A stretch of DNA of 64,000 bases from Streptomyces barkulensis. GTDB lineage: Bacteria > Actinomycetota > Actinomycetes > Streptomycetales > Streptomycetaceae. The stretch's first letter is position 1; each line of letters begins with the position of its first letter. The stretch lies in NCBI RefSeq assembly GCF_002843305.1, contig NZ_PGSG01000029.1, positions 62,001-126,000 of the forward strand, in the 5' to 3' direction. The position numbers and the translations under genes were made by a program. This document shows, piece after piece, positions 46,251 to 54,683 of this stretch. Below the pieces are notes generated by a model. It saw nothing but the letters and a program-made list of their open reading frames with translations. It had not been told where the DNA came from and ran no database searches.

Positions 46251-47859
46251 CCCGGCGCCGCCGCCCGACACCCGCGGCCCCCGCCTCGGCCGCCGAGGCG
46301 ATATTGCGCGCCATCCCGCCGAATACCACCGCGTGGAACGGCGAAACACCCCACCAGTACGCCTGGCCCAGCAGACCGTGCGGGTGGAACAGCGCCCGCT
46401 GCCGGTAGACGGTCTCCCCGTCCGGCCCCCGGTCCGCCCGCAGCTCCAGCCAGGCCAGCCCCGGCAGCCGCATCTCCGCCCGCAGCCGCAGCAGCCGTCC
46501 CGGCTCGATCTCCTCCACCCGCCAGAAGTCCAGCGAGTCGCCCGCCCGCAGCCGCTCGGCGTCCCGCCGCCCCCGCTGCAACCCGATCCCGCCCACCAGC
46601 CGGTCCAGCCGGCCGCGCACCGCCCAGGCCAGCGGCGCGGAGTACCAGCCGTTCTCACCGCCGATGCCCTCGATCACCCGCCACAGCGCCTGCGGCGAGG
46701 CGGCCACGGTGCGCTCGCGCTCGTCGGTGTAGAGGCTGCCGCCCGCCCAGTTCGGGTCGGTGGGCAGCGGATCGCTGGGCGCGCCGGGGACGGACGCCGA
46801 GGACCACCGGGTGGCCACCTCGGCGTTCTTGATCCGCTTCAGCGCCAGCCGCAGCGCCCGGTCCAGGCTCAGCAGGCCGCCGGGCGGGTCGGGGACGTAG
46901 CGGGCGATGTCGTGCTCGGCGCAGACCACCTCGTGCCGCAGCGACTCCGCCAGCGGCCGGGCCAGTGCGCGCGGGACGGGGGTGATCAGGCCGATCCAGT
47001 GGCTGGACAGGGTGGGGGAGAGCACCGGCACCGGGACGATGACCCGCCTGGGCAGCCCGGCCGTCGCGGCGTAGCGCTGCATCATGTCGTGGTAGGTGAG
47101 GATCTCCGGGCCGCCGATGTCGAAGGTCCGGTTCACCTCGGGCGGCAGCGACGCGCAGCCGGCCAGGTAGCGCAGCGCGTCGCGCACCGCGATCGGCTGG
47201 AGCCGGGTGCGCACCCAGCTCGGGGTGATCATCAGCGGCAGCCGCTCGGTCAGATAGCGCAGCATCTCGAACGACGCCGAACCCGAACCGATGATCACCG
47301 CCGCCCGCAGCACGGCCGTCGGCACCCCGGAGGCCAGCAGCAGCCGCCCGACCTCGGCGCGGGAGCGCAGGTGCGGGGAGAGCTCCTCCTCCGGCACCCC
47401 GGCCGGGGTCAGCCCGCCCAGGTAGACGATCCGGCCCACCCCGGCCGCCCGCGCCTGCTCGCCGAAGATCCGCGCGGCCTCGCGGTCGGTGGTCTCGAAG
47501 CGGGAGCCGCCGCCCATGGAGTGCACCAGGTAGTAGGCGACGTCCATGCCCTCCATCGCCGCGCGCACCGACGCGGCGTCGGTGACGTCCCCGCGCACCA
47601 CCTCCGCCCGCCCCGCCCATGGATAGTCGCGCAGCTTGGCCGGGGTGCGGGCCAGACAGCGCACGGTGTGCCCGGCCGCCAGCAGCTCGGGCACCAGCCG
47701 GCCGCCGATGTAGCCGGTGGCCCCGGTGACCAGGCAGCGCAGCGGCCGGCCCGCAGGCCCTTCCCCCTCCCCGCCGGTGCTTCCGTTCCCGCCGGTGCGG
47801 TCCGTACCGCCCTCGCCGCCGTCGCCGCCGTCCATGTGCCGGCCCGTCCTCTCCGCCAT
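46147..47859 (-). CDS. SDR (NmrA-like) protein with C-terminal DUF2867
   Basis: A 570-aa protein. After a Gly/Glu-rich leader (about 1-38) comes a Rossmann domain (about 40-330) with CLVTGATGYIGGRLVPELL and the atypical-SDR pattern AYYLVHSMGGG. Residues about 345-525 are DUF2867 (PNWAGGSLYTDERERTV; GWYSAPLAWAVRGRLDRL; HPHGLLGQAYWWGVSPFHAVVF). The substrate is unknown; NAD(P)-dependent redox or epimerase chemistry is expected. The last about 34 residues (RRRRVTSGAGPRPGGG...) overlap the MarR gene antisense and are probably a late-stop extension. ATG 47859 or 47835 could be the start. Confidence 0.85.
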   Translation of the reverse strand: MAERTGRHMDGGDGGEGGTDRTGGNGSTGGEGEGPAGRPLRCLVTGATGYIGGRLVPELLAAGHTVRCLARTPAKLRDYPWAGRAEVVRGDVTDAASVRAAMEGMDVAYYLVHSMGGGSRFETTDREAARIFGEQARAAGVGRIVYLGGLTPAGVPEEELSPHLRSRAEVGRLLLASGVPTAVLRAAVIIGSGSASFEMLRYLTERLPLMITPSWVRTRLQPIAVRDALRYLAGCASLPPEVNRTFDIGGPEILTYHDMMQRYAATAGLPRRVIVPVPVLSPTLSSHWIGLITPVPRALARPLAESLRHEVVCAEHDIARYVPDPPGGLLSLDRALRLALKRIKNAEVATRWSSASVPGAPSDPLPTDPNWAGGSLYTDERERTVAASPQALWRVIEGIGGENGWYSAPLAWAVRGRLDRLVGGIGLQRGRRDAERLRAGDSLDFWRVEEIEPGRLLRLRAEMRLPGLAWLELRADRGPDGETVYRQRALFHPHGLLGQAYWWGVSPFHAVVFGGMARNIASAAEAGAAGVGRRRRVTSGAGPRPGGGAARPAPRSWLPGSARRRGVPRR

Positions 47860-47999
47860 ACGGCCATGCTTGGCCCCGCCCCCGCCTCCCGCAACTCGCG
47901 GGAGCGGACGCCGGTGACGCGCCCTCCCGCCGTGACCTGCCGCACTCCGGCCCGACGGCGGTTGGGTGGGCCGGGGAGGTGAGGCTTACGATCCTCTGC

Positions 48000-50066
48000 G
48001 TGTCCAAGCTGACCGATGTGTCCAAACGGATCCTGATCGGCAGTGCGCTGCGCAGCGATCGCCTCACCCAGACGCTCCTGCCCAAGCGCATCGCCCTCCC
48101 GGTCTTCGCCTCCGACCCCCTGTCGTCGGTCGCGTACGCCCCGGGCGAGGTCCTGATGGTGCTCTCCATCGCCGGGTTCTCCGCCTACCGCTTCGGGCCG
48201 TGGATCACCCTCGCCGTCGTCGTGCTCCTGTTCGTGGTGGTCGCGTCGTACCGGCAGAACGTCCGCGCCTACCCCTCCGGCGGCGGCGACTACGAGGTGG
48301 CCACCGCCAACCTCGGTCCCCGCGCCGGGCTCACCGTCGCCGGCGCCCTGCTGGTGGACTACGTCCTGACGGTGGCCGTGTCGGTCGCCGCCGGGGTGGA
48401 GAACCTCGCCTCGGCCATCCCGTTCGTCTCCGAGAACAAGACCGGTACGGCGGTGGCGATCATCGCGCTGCTGGCCGTGCTGAACCTGCGCGGCGTACGC
48501 GAGTCCGGCACGATATTCGCCGCCCCCACCTACCTCTTCGTCGCCTGCGTACTGGGCACCATCGTCTGGGGAGCCTTCCGCGGCCTGGCCCTGGGCGACG
48601 AGATGTCGGCCCCCAGCGCCGGATACGAGGTCAGCGCCGAGACCGCGGAGCTGACCGGCTTCGCCCTGCTCTTCCTGCTCCTGCGGGCCTTCTCGTCCGG
48701 CTGCGCCGCCCTCACCGGCGTCGGCGCCATCAGCAACGGCGTCCCCGCCTTCCGACGCCCCAAGAGCCGCAACGCCGCGACCACCCTGGCGCTGATGGGC
48801 GGGCTGGCCGCCACCATGTTCGGCGGCATCATCGCCCTGGCCCTGGCCACCGGTGTGAAGATGTCCGAGACGCCCGCCACCGACATCCTCATCGACGGCC
48901 GCCCCGCCGGTCCCGACTACCACCAGGACCCGGTCATCGCCCAGGTCTCCGCGGCCGTCTTCGGCAACGGCTCGCTCCCCTTCCTCCTGGTCGCCGCGGC
49001 CACCGCGCTCATCCTCTTCCTGGCCGCCAACACCGCCTACAACGGCTTCCCCGTCCTCGGCTCGATCCTCGCCCAGGACCGCTACCTGCCCCGCCAGCTG
49101 CACACCCGGGGCGACCGGCTGGCCTTCTCCAACGGCATCGTGCTGCTGGCCGTCTTCGCGGGCGTGCTCGTCTACGCCTACGACGCCGACTCCACCCGGC
49201 TGATCCAGCTCTACATCGTCGGCGTCTTCGTCTCCTTCACCTTCAGCCAGACCGGCATGGTCCGGCACTGGAACCGCCACCTCGCCCAGGAGACCGACTC
49301 CTCCGCCCGCCGCCGGATGAAGCGCTCCCGCGCCATCAACGCCTTCGGCGCCTTCTTCACCGGCCTGGTCCTGGTGGTGGTGCTGGTCACCAAGTTCAGC
49401 CACGGCGCCTGGGTCGCACTCATCGGCATGGCGCTCTTCTACGCGATGATGACCGCCATCCGCCGCCACTACGACCGGGTCGCCGAGGAGCTGGCGCTGC
49501 CGGCCGAGGCCGGGCGGGAGGAGATGGCCAGGCCCTCGCGGGTGCACTCCATCGTCCTGGTCTCCAAGGTCCACCGGCCGACCCTGCGGGCGCTGGCGTA
49601 CGCCAAGATGATGCGCTCCGACACCCTGGAGGCCCTCAGCGTCAACGTCGATCCCGAGGAGACCCGCGCCCTGTTCGAGGAGTGGAACCGGCGCGGCATC
49701 GACATCCCGCTGAAAACCCTGGACTCCCCCTACCGCGAGGTCACCCGGCCGGTCGTGGAGTACGTCAAGGGCCTGCGCCGCAGCAGCCCGCGCGCCGTGG
49801 TCAGCGTCTACATCCCCGAGTACGTCGTCGGCCACTGGTACGAGCAGCTCCTGCACAACCAGAGCGCCCTGCGGCTCAAGGGCCGCCTGCTGTTCACCCC
49901 CGGCGTGATGGTCACCTCCGTGCCCTACCAGCTGGAGTCCTCCGAGCGCGCCCGGCTGAGGGCGCGCAGGCGCTCGGAGTGGAGCGCGCCCGGTGCGGTG
50001 CGCCGCGGCCCCGCCGGCCCCGACCGGCCCGCGGACCGGAGGGAGGGGGACGGGCGACAGGGGTGA
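48000..50066 (+). CDS. APC-family potassium transporter, KimA-like
   Basis: A 688-aa protein with 12 predicted membrane helices up to about residue 475, then a cytoplasmic domain of about 190 residues. The family marks are LPKRIALPVFASDPLSSVAY, YPSGGGDYEVATANLG, FSSGCAALTGVGAISNGVPAF and FLAANTAYNGFPVLGSILAQD. These match the Bacillus KimA group (high-affinity K+/H+ symport, inhibited by c-di-AMP). GTG 48000 gives the standard SKLTDVSKRILIG start; GGGGAGG lies about 20 nt upstream. Two TrkA-type proteins encoded nearby support a potassium role. A general APC amino-acid permease is the alternative annotation. Confidence 0.87.
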   Translation: MSKLTDVSKRILIGSALRSDRLTQTLLPKRIALPVFASDPLSSVAYAPGEVLMVLSIAGFSAYRFGPWITLAVVVLLFVVVASYRQNVRAYPSGGGDYEVATANLGPRAGLTVAGALLVDYVLTVAVSVAAGVENLASAIPFVSENKTGTAVAIIALLAVLNLRGVRESGTIFAAPTYLFVACVLGTIVWGAFRGLALGDEMSAPSAGYEVSAETAELTGFALLFLLLRAFSSGCAALTGVGAISNGVPAFRRPKSRNAATTLALMGGLAATMFGGIIALALATGVKMSETPATDILIDGRPAGPDYHQDPVIAQVSAAVFGNGSLPFLLVAAATALILFLAANTAYNGFPVLGSILAQDRYLPRQLHTRGDRLAFSNGIVLLAVFAGVLVYAYDADSTRLIQLYIVGVFVSFTFSQTGMVRHWNRHLAQETDSSARRRMKRSRAINAFGAFFTGLVLVVVLVTKFSHGAWVALIGMALFYAMMTAIRRHYDRVAEELALPAEAGREEMARPSRVHSIVLVSKVHRPTLRALAYAKMMRSDTLEALSVNVDPEETRALFEEWNRRGIDIPLKTLDSPYREVTRPVVEYVKGLRRSSPRAVVSVYIPEYVVGHWYEQLLHNQSALRLKGRLLFTPGVMVTSVPYQLESSERARLRARRRSEWSAPGAVRRGPAGPDRPADRREGDGRQG

Positions 50067-50133
50067 CCCGGGCGGACCGGTAGGCTGGAGGACTGCCGTC
50101 CATGCGCCCCGCCGTCCGTTGGAGCCGCTCCCC

Positions 50134-51513
50134 ATGCCCCCCGCAACACCCCCCGCCGCGTCCCCCGAAACCGCACCGTCGCTGGTGGGCCGGGAGTACG
50201 AGGTCGAGATCGGCCCCGTCGCGCACGGTGGCCACTGCATCGCCCGCACCGAGGAGGGGCGGGTGCTGTTCGTGCGCCACGCCCTGCCCGGCGAGCGGGT
50301 CGTCGCGAAGGTGACCGAGGGCCGGGAGGACTCCCGCTTCCTGCGCGCCGACGCCGTCGAGGTCCTGGAGCCCTCCAAGGACCGCGTCGAGGCGCCCTGC
50401 CCGTTCGCCGGCCCCGGCCTGTGCGGCGGCTGCGACTGGCAGCACGCCGCCCCCGGGGCCCAGCGGCGGCTGAAGGCCTCCGTCGTCGCCGAGCAGCTGG
50501 CGAGGCTGGCGGGGCTGACGGCCGAGGACGCCGGCTGGGACGGCACCGTCGAGCCCGCCCCCGGCGACAAGGTGCCCAAGGGCGAGGTCCCGGCCTGGCG
50601 CACCCGCGTCCACTACAGCGTGGACGACGAGGGCCGCGCCGGGCTGCTGCGCCACCGCTCCCACGAGGTGCAGCCGATCGACCGCTGCCTGATCGCCGCG
50701 CCGGGGGTGAGCGAGCTGGGCGTCGAGAAGCGCCGGTGGCCGCAGATCGCCACCGTCGACGCGACCGCCGCCACCGGCTCCGGCGACCGCCAGGTCGTGC
50801 TCACCCCCCGCCCCGGCGGGCGCCTGCCCCTGGTGGAGCTGGACCGGCCGGTGTCGGTGCTGAGGGGCGAGGAGCCCCGCGGACGCGGCGCGGAGCGCGG
50901 CGGCGAGCGGGCCGTGCACCGGGTGCACGGCCGCCCCTTCGTCCGTGAGCGCGCCGTCGGCCGCACCTGGAGGATCAGCGCGGGCGGTTTCTGGCAGGTC
51001 CACCCCAAGGCCGCCGAACTGCTGGTCGAGGCCGTGATGACCGGTCTGACGCCGCGCAAGGGCGAGATGGCCCTCGACCTGTACTGCGGCGCCGGGCTGT
51101 TCGCCGGAGCCCTGGCCGAGCGCGTCGGGGACAAGGGCGCGGTGCTCGGCATCGAGTCCTCCAGGCGCGCGGTGGAGGACGCCCGCCACAACCTCGCCGA
51201 CCTCGACCGTGTCCGCGTCGAGCGCGGCAACGTCGAGCAGGTCCTGCCGCGCACCGGCATCACCGAGGCCGACATCGTCGTCCTCGATCCGCCCCGCTCC
51301 GGCGCCGGGCGCAAGACGGTGCGGCAGGTGGCCTCCCTCGGGCCGCGCCGGATCGCCTACGTCGCCTGCGACCCGGCCGCCCTCGCCCGCGACCTGGCGT
51401 ACTTCCGCGAGGAGGGCTACGTCCCGCACTTCCTGCGGGCCTTCGACCTGTTCCCGATGACCCACCACGTGGAGTGCGTCGCCATCCTCAAACCCGCGCC
51501 GAAGGGTTCCTGA
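50134..51513 (+). CDS. TrmA/RlmD-family RNA (uracil-5-)-methyltransferase
   Basis: A 459-aa class I methyltransferase. A TRAM-like N-terminal domain (about 15-80) precedes the iron-sulfur cysteine set in CPFAGPGLCGGCDWQH. The SAM-binding core (about 300-450) has LDLYCGAGLFAG, VLDPPRSGAGRK and the catalytic-cysteine motif YVACDPAALARDL. It should methylate a uridine C5 in rRNA or tRNA; which is not visible. ATG 50134 has GGAG 9 nt upstream. It follows the KimA-like gene by 67 bp, a neighbour pair common in actinobacteria. TAGGCT at 50081-50086 may give its own promoter. Confidence 0.9.
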   Translation: MPPATPPAASPETAPSLVGREYEVEIGPVAHGGHCIARTEEGRVLFVRHALPGERVVAKVTEGREDSRFLRADAVEVLEPSKDRVEAPCPFAGPGLCGGCDWQHAAPGAQRRLKASVVAEQLARLAGLTAEDAGWDGTVEPAPGDKVPKGEVPAWRTRVHYSVDDEGRAGLLRHRSHEVQPIDRCLIAAPGVSELGVEKRRWPQIATVDATAATGSGDRQVVLTPRPGGRLPLVELDRPVSVLRGEEPRGRGAERGGERAVHRVHGRPFVRERAVGRTWRISAGGFWQVHPKAAELLVEAVMTGLTPRKGEMALDLYCGAGLFAGALAERVGDKGAVLGIESSRRAVEDARHNLADLDRVRVERGNVEQVLPRTGITEADIVVLDPPRSGAGRKTVRQVASLGPRRIAYVACDPAALARDLAYFREEGYVPHFLRAFDLFPMTHHVECVAILKPAPKGS

Positions 51514-51523
51514 CCTGCGATTT

Positions 51524-51606
51524 TGCGCGTGCGCATTATGTGCGGTGTGGGCGTTACGGGCGATATCTTGACGCTGAAATGACGCTCGTGACGCTCATTT
51601 GACGCT
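51524..51606 (+). repeat. Palindrome plus four phased TGACGCT repeats
   Basis: After the methyltransferase gene come TGCGCGTGCGCA (51524-51535, perfect palindrome) and four direct copies of TGACGCT starting at 51569, 51580, 51589 and 51600, spaced 11, 9 and 11 bp. The phasing on one DNA face suggests an iteron-like protein-binding array. Base composition shifts here, and the remainder of 51607-51779 shows no gene I can support. Confidence 0.6.
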
Positions 51607-51779
51607 CGTTCTGACGGGATGCCAGGTGAGGTTGTGGCAGGTGATGGGCACGGCCTCATTCGTAGGGAGGTGCGCCTGGGCGTCACCTGCATGCGTCCGC
51701 ACGTGGTCGTGGAGTCCCAGCCGTATCCAGGCGCGTCCAGGGCGAGCCGGCCGGAACGACCCGTCTCCAGGGTGCCGCC

Positions 51780-52206
51780 GTGGATTGTGACTGGATGCGG
51801 GGACAGCTTGAAGAGTTCCTTGACCTGGCCACCCGCTACGACGCCAACATAAGGCCGGGCGATTACATCGGTGACCCGAACCTGCACGCCCGTTTGCACC
51901 GAGCCGAGCCCACTGCCAAGCAGATTCTCCACCTGCTCGCCCCAGCGATCGCCGACAAGATCGACATCGGCCAGGTGGCCTGCCCAGGTAGCCTGCGTCG
52001 CCATGGCGCGCAACGAGGTTCAGCGCGGCCTCGGAATTCTGGCGGACAAGGACGAATGGGCGGTCCGGCTGGTGCCGGACGTCTCGACGCTGGCCGCCGA
52101 CCGGTTTCACCCCTGGGTCTGGGAGCCAGCGGCTCCCCTGTGGGCTGCGGAGGCCCGTCAGGACGCGGTGCTCGCCGCCGCCCGGACCGTAAACCGGCGC
52201 CTCCAG
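51780..52206 (+). pseudogene. TIGR02391-like gene, frameshifted and cut by an IS element
   Basis: From GTG 51780 the frame reads VDCDWMRGQLEEFLDLATRY and runs to about 51980. The family's continuation (MARNEVQRGLGILADKDEW, then ADRFHPWVWEPAAPLWA) is in the +1 frame from about 51985. A frameshift therefore lies at about 51975-51990. The second part stops abruptly at 52206, where the IS terminus begins, before the family's C-terminal part. TIGR02391 proteins are small and uncharacterised, common on mobile and defence-rich islands. Two independent lesions make this a dead gene. Confidence 0.75.
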
Positions 52207-52243
52207 CTAACGAGCTCGTGCATGGTAGGCGGTGAGGCGTCGA
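52207..52243 (+). repeat. Left terminal inverted repeat of the IS
   Basis: The 37-bp end starts CTAACGAGCTCG. It differs from the right end at one position (C at 52230 against T in the complement). Confidence 0.92.
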
Positions 52244-52268
52244 GCTGCTGATCGCCGATCATGGTCGG

Positions 52269-53204
52269 GTGGTGGGGAACGCGTCTCGTGCAGTGATCAT
52301 CAGCGACCGGAGGATCACGGGCCTGTCGGCCGACGTGATCGCTGAATTGGTCGCCGAGCTGGGCCCGTTGTGGCATGAGCGGCACCAGGCCAGGCTCACC
52401 TCCCGGCCGCGGAAGCGGGCGGTGGGCGCCGGTGCGAAGCACCGGCTGGTCTTCGTCGACCGGCTCCTGGCCACGCTCTTCCACCTCCGTCACGCCACCA
52501 CGCATGACGTGCTGGCCTGCTGGTTCGGCGTGGACCGCTCCACCATCACTCGAGCCGTCGGCGAGGTGCGGCCCCTGCTCGCCGAGCGAGGCTGCACCAT
52601 CGCCCCCGGCGTGCGGCTGCGGACTCTCGCCGAGGTCATCGACCACCTCGGTGCCAGCGGCAGGACCGGGATCATCGATGGCACCGAGATCCGCGTCCGG
52701 CGCCCGGCCGCCGGACGCCGGGACCGGGACAAGTTCATCTCCGGCAAGACCAGGCAGAACGCCGTCAAGACCATGGTCGTCACTGACGGGGACGGCCGGA
52801 TGCTGTTCTGCAGCCCGACCCGGCCGGGCAGCTGCGCGGACATCACCCACGCCCGCCAGCTGGGGCTGGTCAAGCTCCTGGCCGACGGGCCGGCCGTGGA
52901 GATCCTCGCCGACGCCGGATACCAGGGCCTGGGCGCGCAGACCGGCGGACGGGTGGTGACACCACCGCACCGGAAGTTCAAGAAGAACGCTCCCGACTGG
53001 TACGAGGAGATGTATGAGCGGCAGCGCACGGCGCACTCCTCTCGGCGCATCCGGGTCGAGCACGGCATCGCCCATCTGAAGAACTGGCGCGCCCTGGCCC
53101 GCCACCTCGGCCGCCGCGAGCACATCAGCGACACCGTCCAAGCCGTCGCCGGCCTGCTGTCCCACCAGCAGACCGTCGACCTCACCTCGGCACGGCCGAG
53201 GTGA
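52269..53204 (+). CDS. IS5-family DDE transposase
   Basis: A 311-aa transposase. An N-terminal helix-turn-helix of the HTH_Tnp_4 kind (about 60-105: TTHDVLACWFGVDRSTITRAV) precedes the DDE_Tnp_4 catalytic domain. The triad is D in GIIDGTEIRV, D in EILADAGYQGLG and E in RRIRVEHGIAHLKNW. It cuts and rejoins the IS ends. The frame is unbroken, so the element could be active. Start GTG 52269 is followed immediately by a second GTG; the ribosome site is poor, as often with transposases. Confidence 0.92.
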   Translation: MVGNASRAVIISDRRITGLSADVIAELVAELGPLWHERHQARLTSRPRKRAVGAGAKHRLVFVDRLLATLFHLRHATTHDVLACWFGVDRSTITRAVGEVRPLLAERGCTIAPGVRLRTLAEVIDHLGASGRTGIIDGTEIRVRRPAAGRRDRDKFISGKTRQNAVKTMVVTDGDGRMLFCSPTRPGSCADITHARQLGLVKLLADGPAVEILADAGYQGLGAQTGGRVVTPPHRKFKKNAPDWYEEMYERQRTAHSSRRIRVEHGIAHLKNWRALARHLGRREHISDTVQAVAGLLSHQQTVDLTSARPR

Positions 53205-53226
53205 ACACCGAGCCCCGTCAAAGTCC

Positions 53227-53263
53227 TCGACGCCTCACCACCTACCATGCACGAGCTCGTTAG
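53227..53263 (-). repeat. Right terminal inverted repeat of the IS
   Basis: Its complement begins CTAACGAGCTCG. The TTA at 53260-53262 reads TAA on the minus strand and ends the PIN-domain gene. Confidence 0.92.
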
Positions 53264-54228
53264 GAACCCGCCGCTTCCGCCACTGCCTCGCTCTCGCTCT
53301 GGTTGCGAGCGTCCTGCCTCGCGCGGCGCTTTGCTCTGGTTCCAGGTTGCTGGGCCGCAGCCCAGTCGGGTTCCGGCCCCGGGTCCTTCGTTGGAATCTT
53401 CGTCACGGTCAGCCGGGCCGCATGGCCGCGGGTGTGCTGGCCAGTGTCGCAGGTCAAGAAACGCACGTCGTCACGGGCGAGTGACTGGATGGCGACGGCC
53501 CGGTCAATGATCTCGTCATCGGTGATGGGCAGCCGCGTGTGGCCGGTGGGGTCCAGCACGATCTCGAAGGTGATGGCGCCCCGCGCCTTCTCGGACGTGT
53601 ACCGGGCCTGGCGCCAGCAGACCGCGGAGGTCCCTCCTTGCAGCGTCTTGTCCAGGAGCCCGAGGGTGTAGGAGGCGCGCCACCGCGCCTGCTGCTTGCT
53701 CGACTCCTTGAGGGCGTCCAGCTCGTCGACAACCGCCATGGGGAATAGGAGACGGATGCTGTCGGACGGGAAGATGCCGAGGACTGCAACGAGATCGAGT
53801 GTGTCGAGCCTGCTGGGCGCGTGAATGTAGAAGCTGGTGTCGGCGATGACGAACACCTCGCGCTTATCCCAGCGGGAGATGACCCTCTCGAGATCGGTGA
53901 CGGCCTCCTCCAAGGCCCGATCGCGCTCGGAAAGTTCTAGGTCGACGAGGCCGTTCACAAGACGCTGCTGCGCGGAGCCCGCGAGGGTGCCGCAGCTGGA
54001 CAAGAGTGCCTGATAGCGGCGGGTGAGGACGAGGTGCTCAATGTCCCTGTTGCTGATCTGGTGGCGCAGACGGTCGGCCGAGTCCGTCGCCCACTCCAGG
54101 TATCGCAGGAGCCGGTCGTAGGCGCTGTTGTAGCCAGAGCCGCGGAGGTTCTGAGCGTTGAGCTGGACGCCCCTGAGGTGCTGTCGGATGGTGTCCCGGT
54201 CGGCTCCGGGGCGAGGTGTTATCAGCAT
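53260..54228 (-). CDS. PIN-domain protein with helical N-terminal region
   Basis: A 322-aa protein. Residues about 1-125 are helical, with QNLRGSGYNSAYDRLLRYLEW and a coiled segment. The PIN nuclease domain (about 127-275) has the acidic residues in VIADTSFYIH, AVVDELDALK, ITDDEIIDRA and LTCDTGQHTRG. PIN domains are Mg-dependent RNases. The last residues EAVAEAAGS end in a TAA lying inside the IS terminus (53262-53260), so the original C-terminus was replaced or trimmed. GGAGG directly abuts the ATG at 54228, an unusually short spacing. No antitoxin gene is obvious, so a classical VapC pair is unlikely. Confidence 0.8.
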   Translation of the reverse strand: MLITPRPGADRDTIRQHLRGVQLNAQNLRGSGYNSAYDRLLRYLEWATDSADRLRHQISNRDIEHLVLTRRYQALLSSCGTLAGSAQQRLVNGLVDLELSERDRALEEAVTDLERVISRWDKREVFVIADTSFYIHAPSRLDTLDLVAVLGIFPSDSIRLLFPMAVVDELDALKESSKQQARWRASYTLGLLDKTLQGGTSAVCWRQARYTSEKARGAITFEIVLDPTGHTRLPITDDEIIDRAVAIQSLARDDVRFLTCDTGQHTRGHAARLTVTKIPTKDPGPEPDWAAAQQPGTRAKRRARQDARNQSESEAVAEAAGS

Positions 54229-54281
54229 CCTCCGATCATGCAGTGCGGGTCTGACAACGGTGCTTCACGGAATCGGCGAGG

Positions 54282-54605
54282 TCACCGAGTCGCTCGATAG
54301 GTGACGGACCGAGCTGCGCCCCGTGGCCTCTTGGCTGCGCAAGTCATCGATTGCCCGACCAGTCTCGAGCCCTCGACTCGGAAGGTGACAAGGCGCTCGT
54401 GACCGACGGTGATGGTGACCTCGGACGCGCTGGTGAAGGGCTCTGCGTCGGCAGTGTCAGGGAGGCGAAATGAGAGTGAGTCATGACGCTCGTTTGCCTT
54501 CGAGACCAAGGTCGCCAGGCGGGACACGGCACATTCTGCGAGGGCGGCCTCTCGACGTCGCTCGGGTGAAGCGGCCTGAGCCGTGGGGTCCTCGGCGGGC
54601 GTCAC
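54282..54605 (-). CDS. Hypothetical protein, 107 aa
   Basis: GTG 54605 opens a 107-codon frame just upstream of the PIN gene. The product has an Ala/Glu/Arg helical start (ERRREAALAECAVSRLATLV) and a probable beta part (VTITVGHERLVTFRVEGSRLVGQS). I do not recognise it. The ribosome site is weak, and codon use is compatible with coding but not decisive. It may form a unit with the PIN gene 53 bp downstream. It could be a decayed remnant. Confidence 0.4.
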   Translation of the reverse strand: MTPAEDPTAQAASPERRREAALAECAVSRLATLVSKANERHDSLSFRLPDTADAEPFTSASEVTITVGHERLVTFRVEGSRLVGQSMTCAAKRPRGAARSVTYRATR

Positions 54606-54632
54606 GCACCGTTGGCTGATTTCTGTATGACA

Positions 54633-54669
54633 GCACGCCCCGCTCGAGAGGCATCCGGGCGGGGCGTGC
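54633..54669 (-). terminator. Terminator after the CBM10 mannanase gene
   Basis: GCACGCCCCGC (54633-54643) and GCGGGGCGTGC (54659-54669) form a perfect 11-bp stem, 14 bp beyond the stop of the minus-strand mannanase. Confidence 0.85.
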
Positions 54670-54683
54670 GATCATCGGGCTGG

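Larger units (their letters stand above)
52207..53263 (+). mobile_element. Complete IS5-type insertion sequence, 1057 bp
   Basis: The terminal repeats 52207-52243 and 53227-53263 are inverted copies matching at 36 of 37 positions, beginning CTAACGAGCTCGTGCATGGT. They enclose one intact transposase gene. No flanking target duplication is visible (left flank ends CTCCAG, right begins GAACCC), which suggests an adjacent deletion after insertion or ends set slightly differently. The left end cuts a TIGR02391-like gene, and the right end supplies the stop codon of a PIN-domain gene. Confidence 0.93.

Noticed and set aside
49993..50133. A longer N-terminus for the TrmA-like protein
   Set aside because: The extra 47 codons overlap the end of the KimA-like gene, while ATG 50134 has a GGAG site and the conserved TRAM part begins shortly after.
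51595..52110. A 171-codon minus-strand frame opposite the TIGR02391-like pseudogene
   Set aside because: The plus-strand frames show family motifs (FHPWVWE and others); the minus frame has none and no ribosome site.
52201..53270. Target-site duplication flanking the IS
   Set aside because: The bases outside the terminal repeats (CTCCAG and GAACCC) do not match, so no duplication is claimed.
53260..54605. A classical VapBC toxin-antitoxin pair
   Set aside because: The PIN protein is 322 aa with a long helical N-terminus, and the neighbouring 107-aa ORF shows no DNA-binding antitoxin fold.
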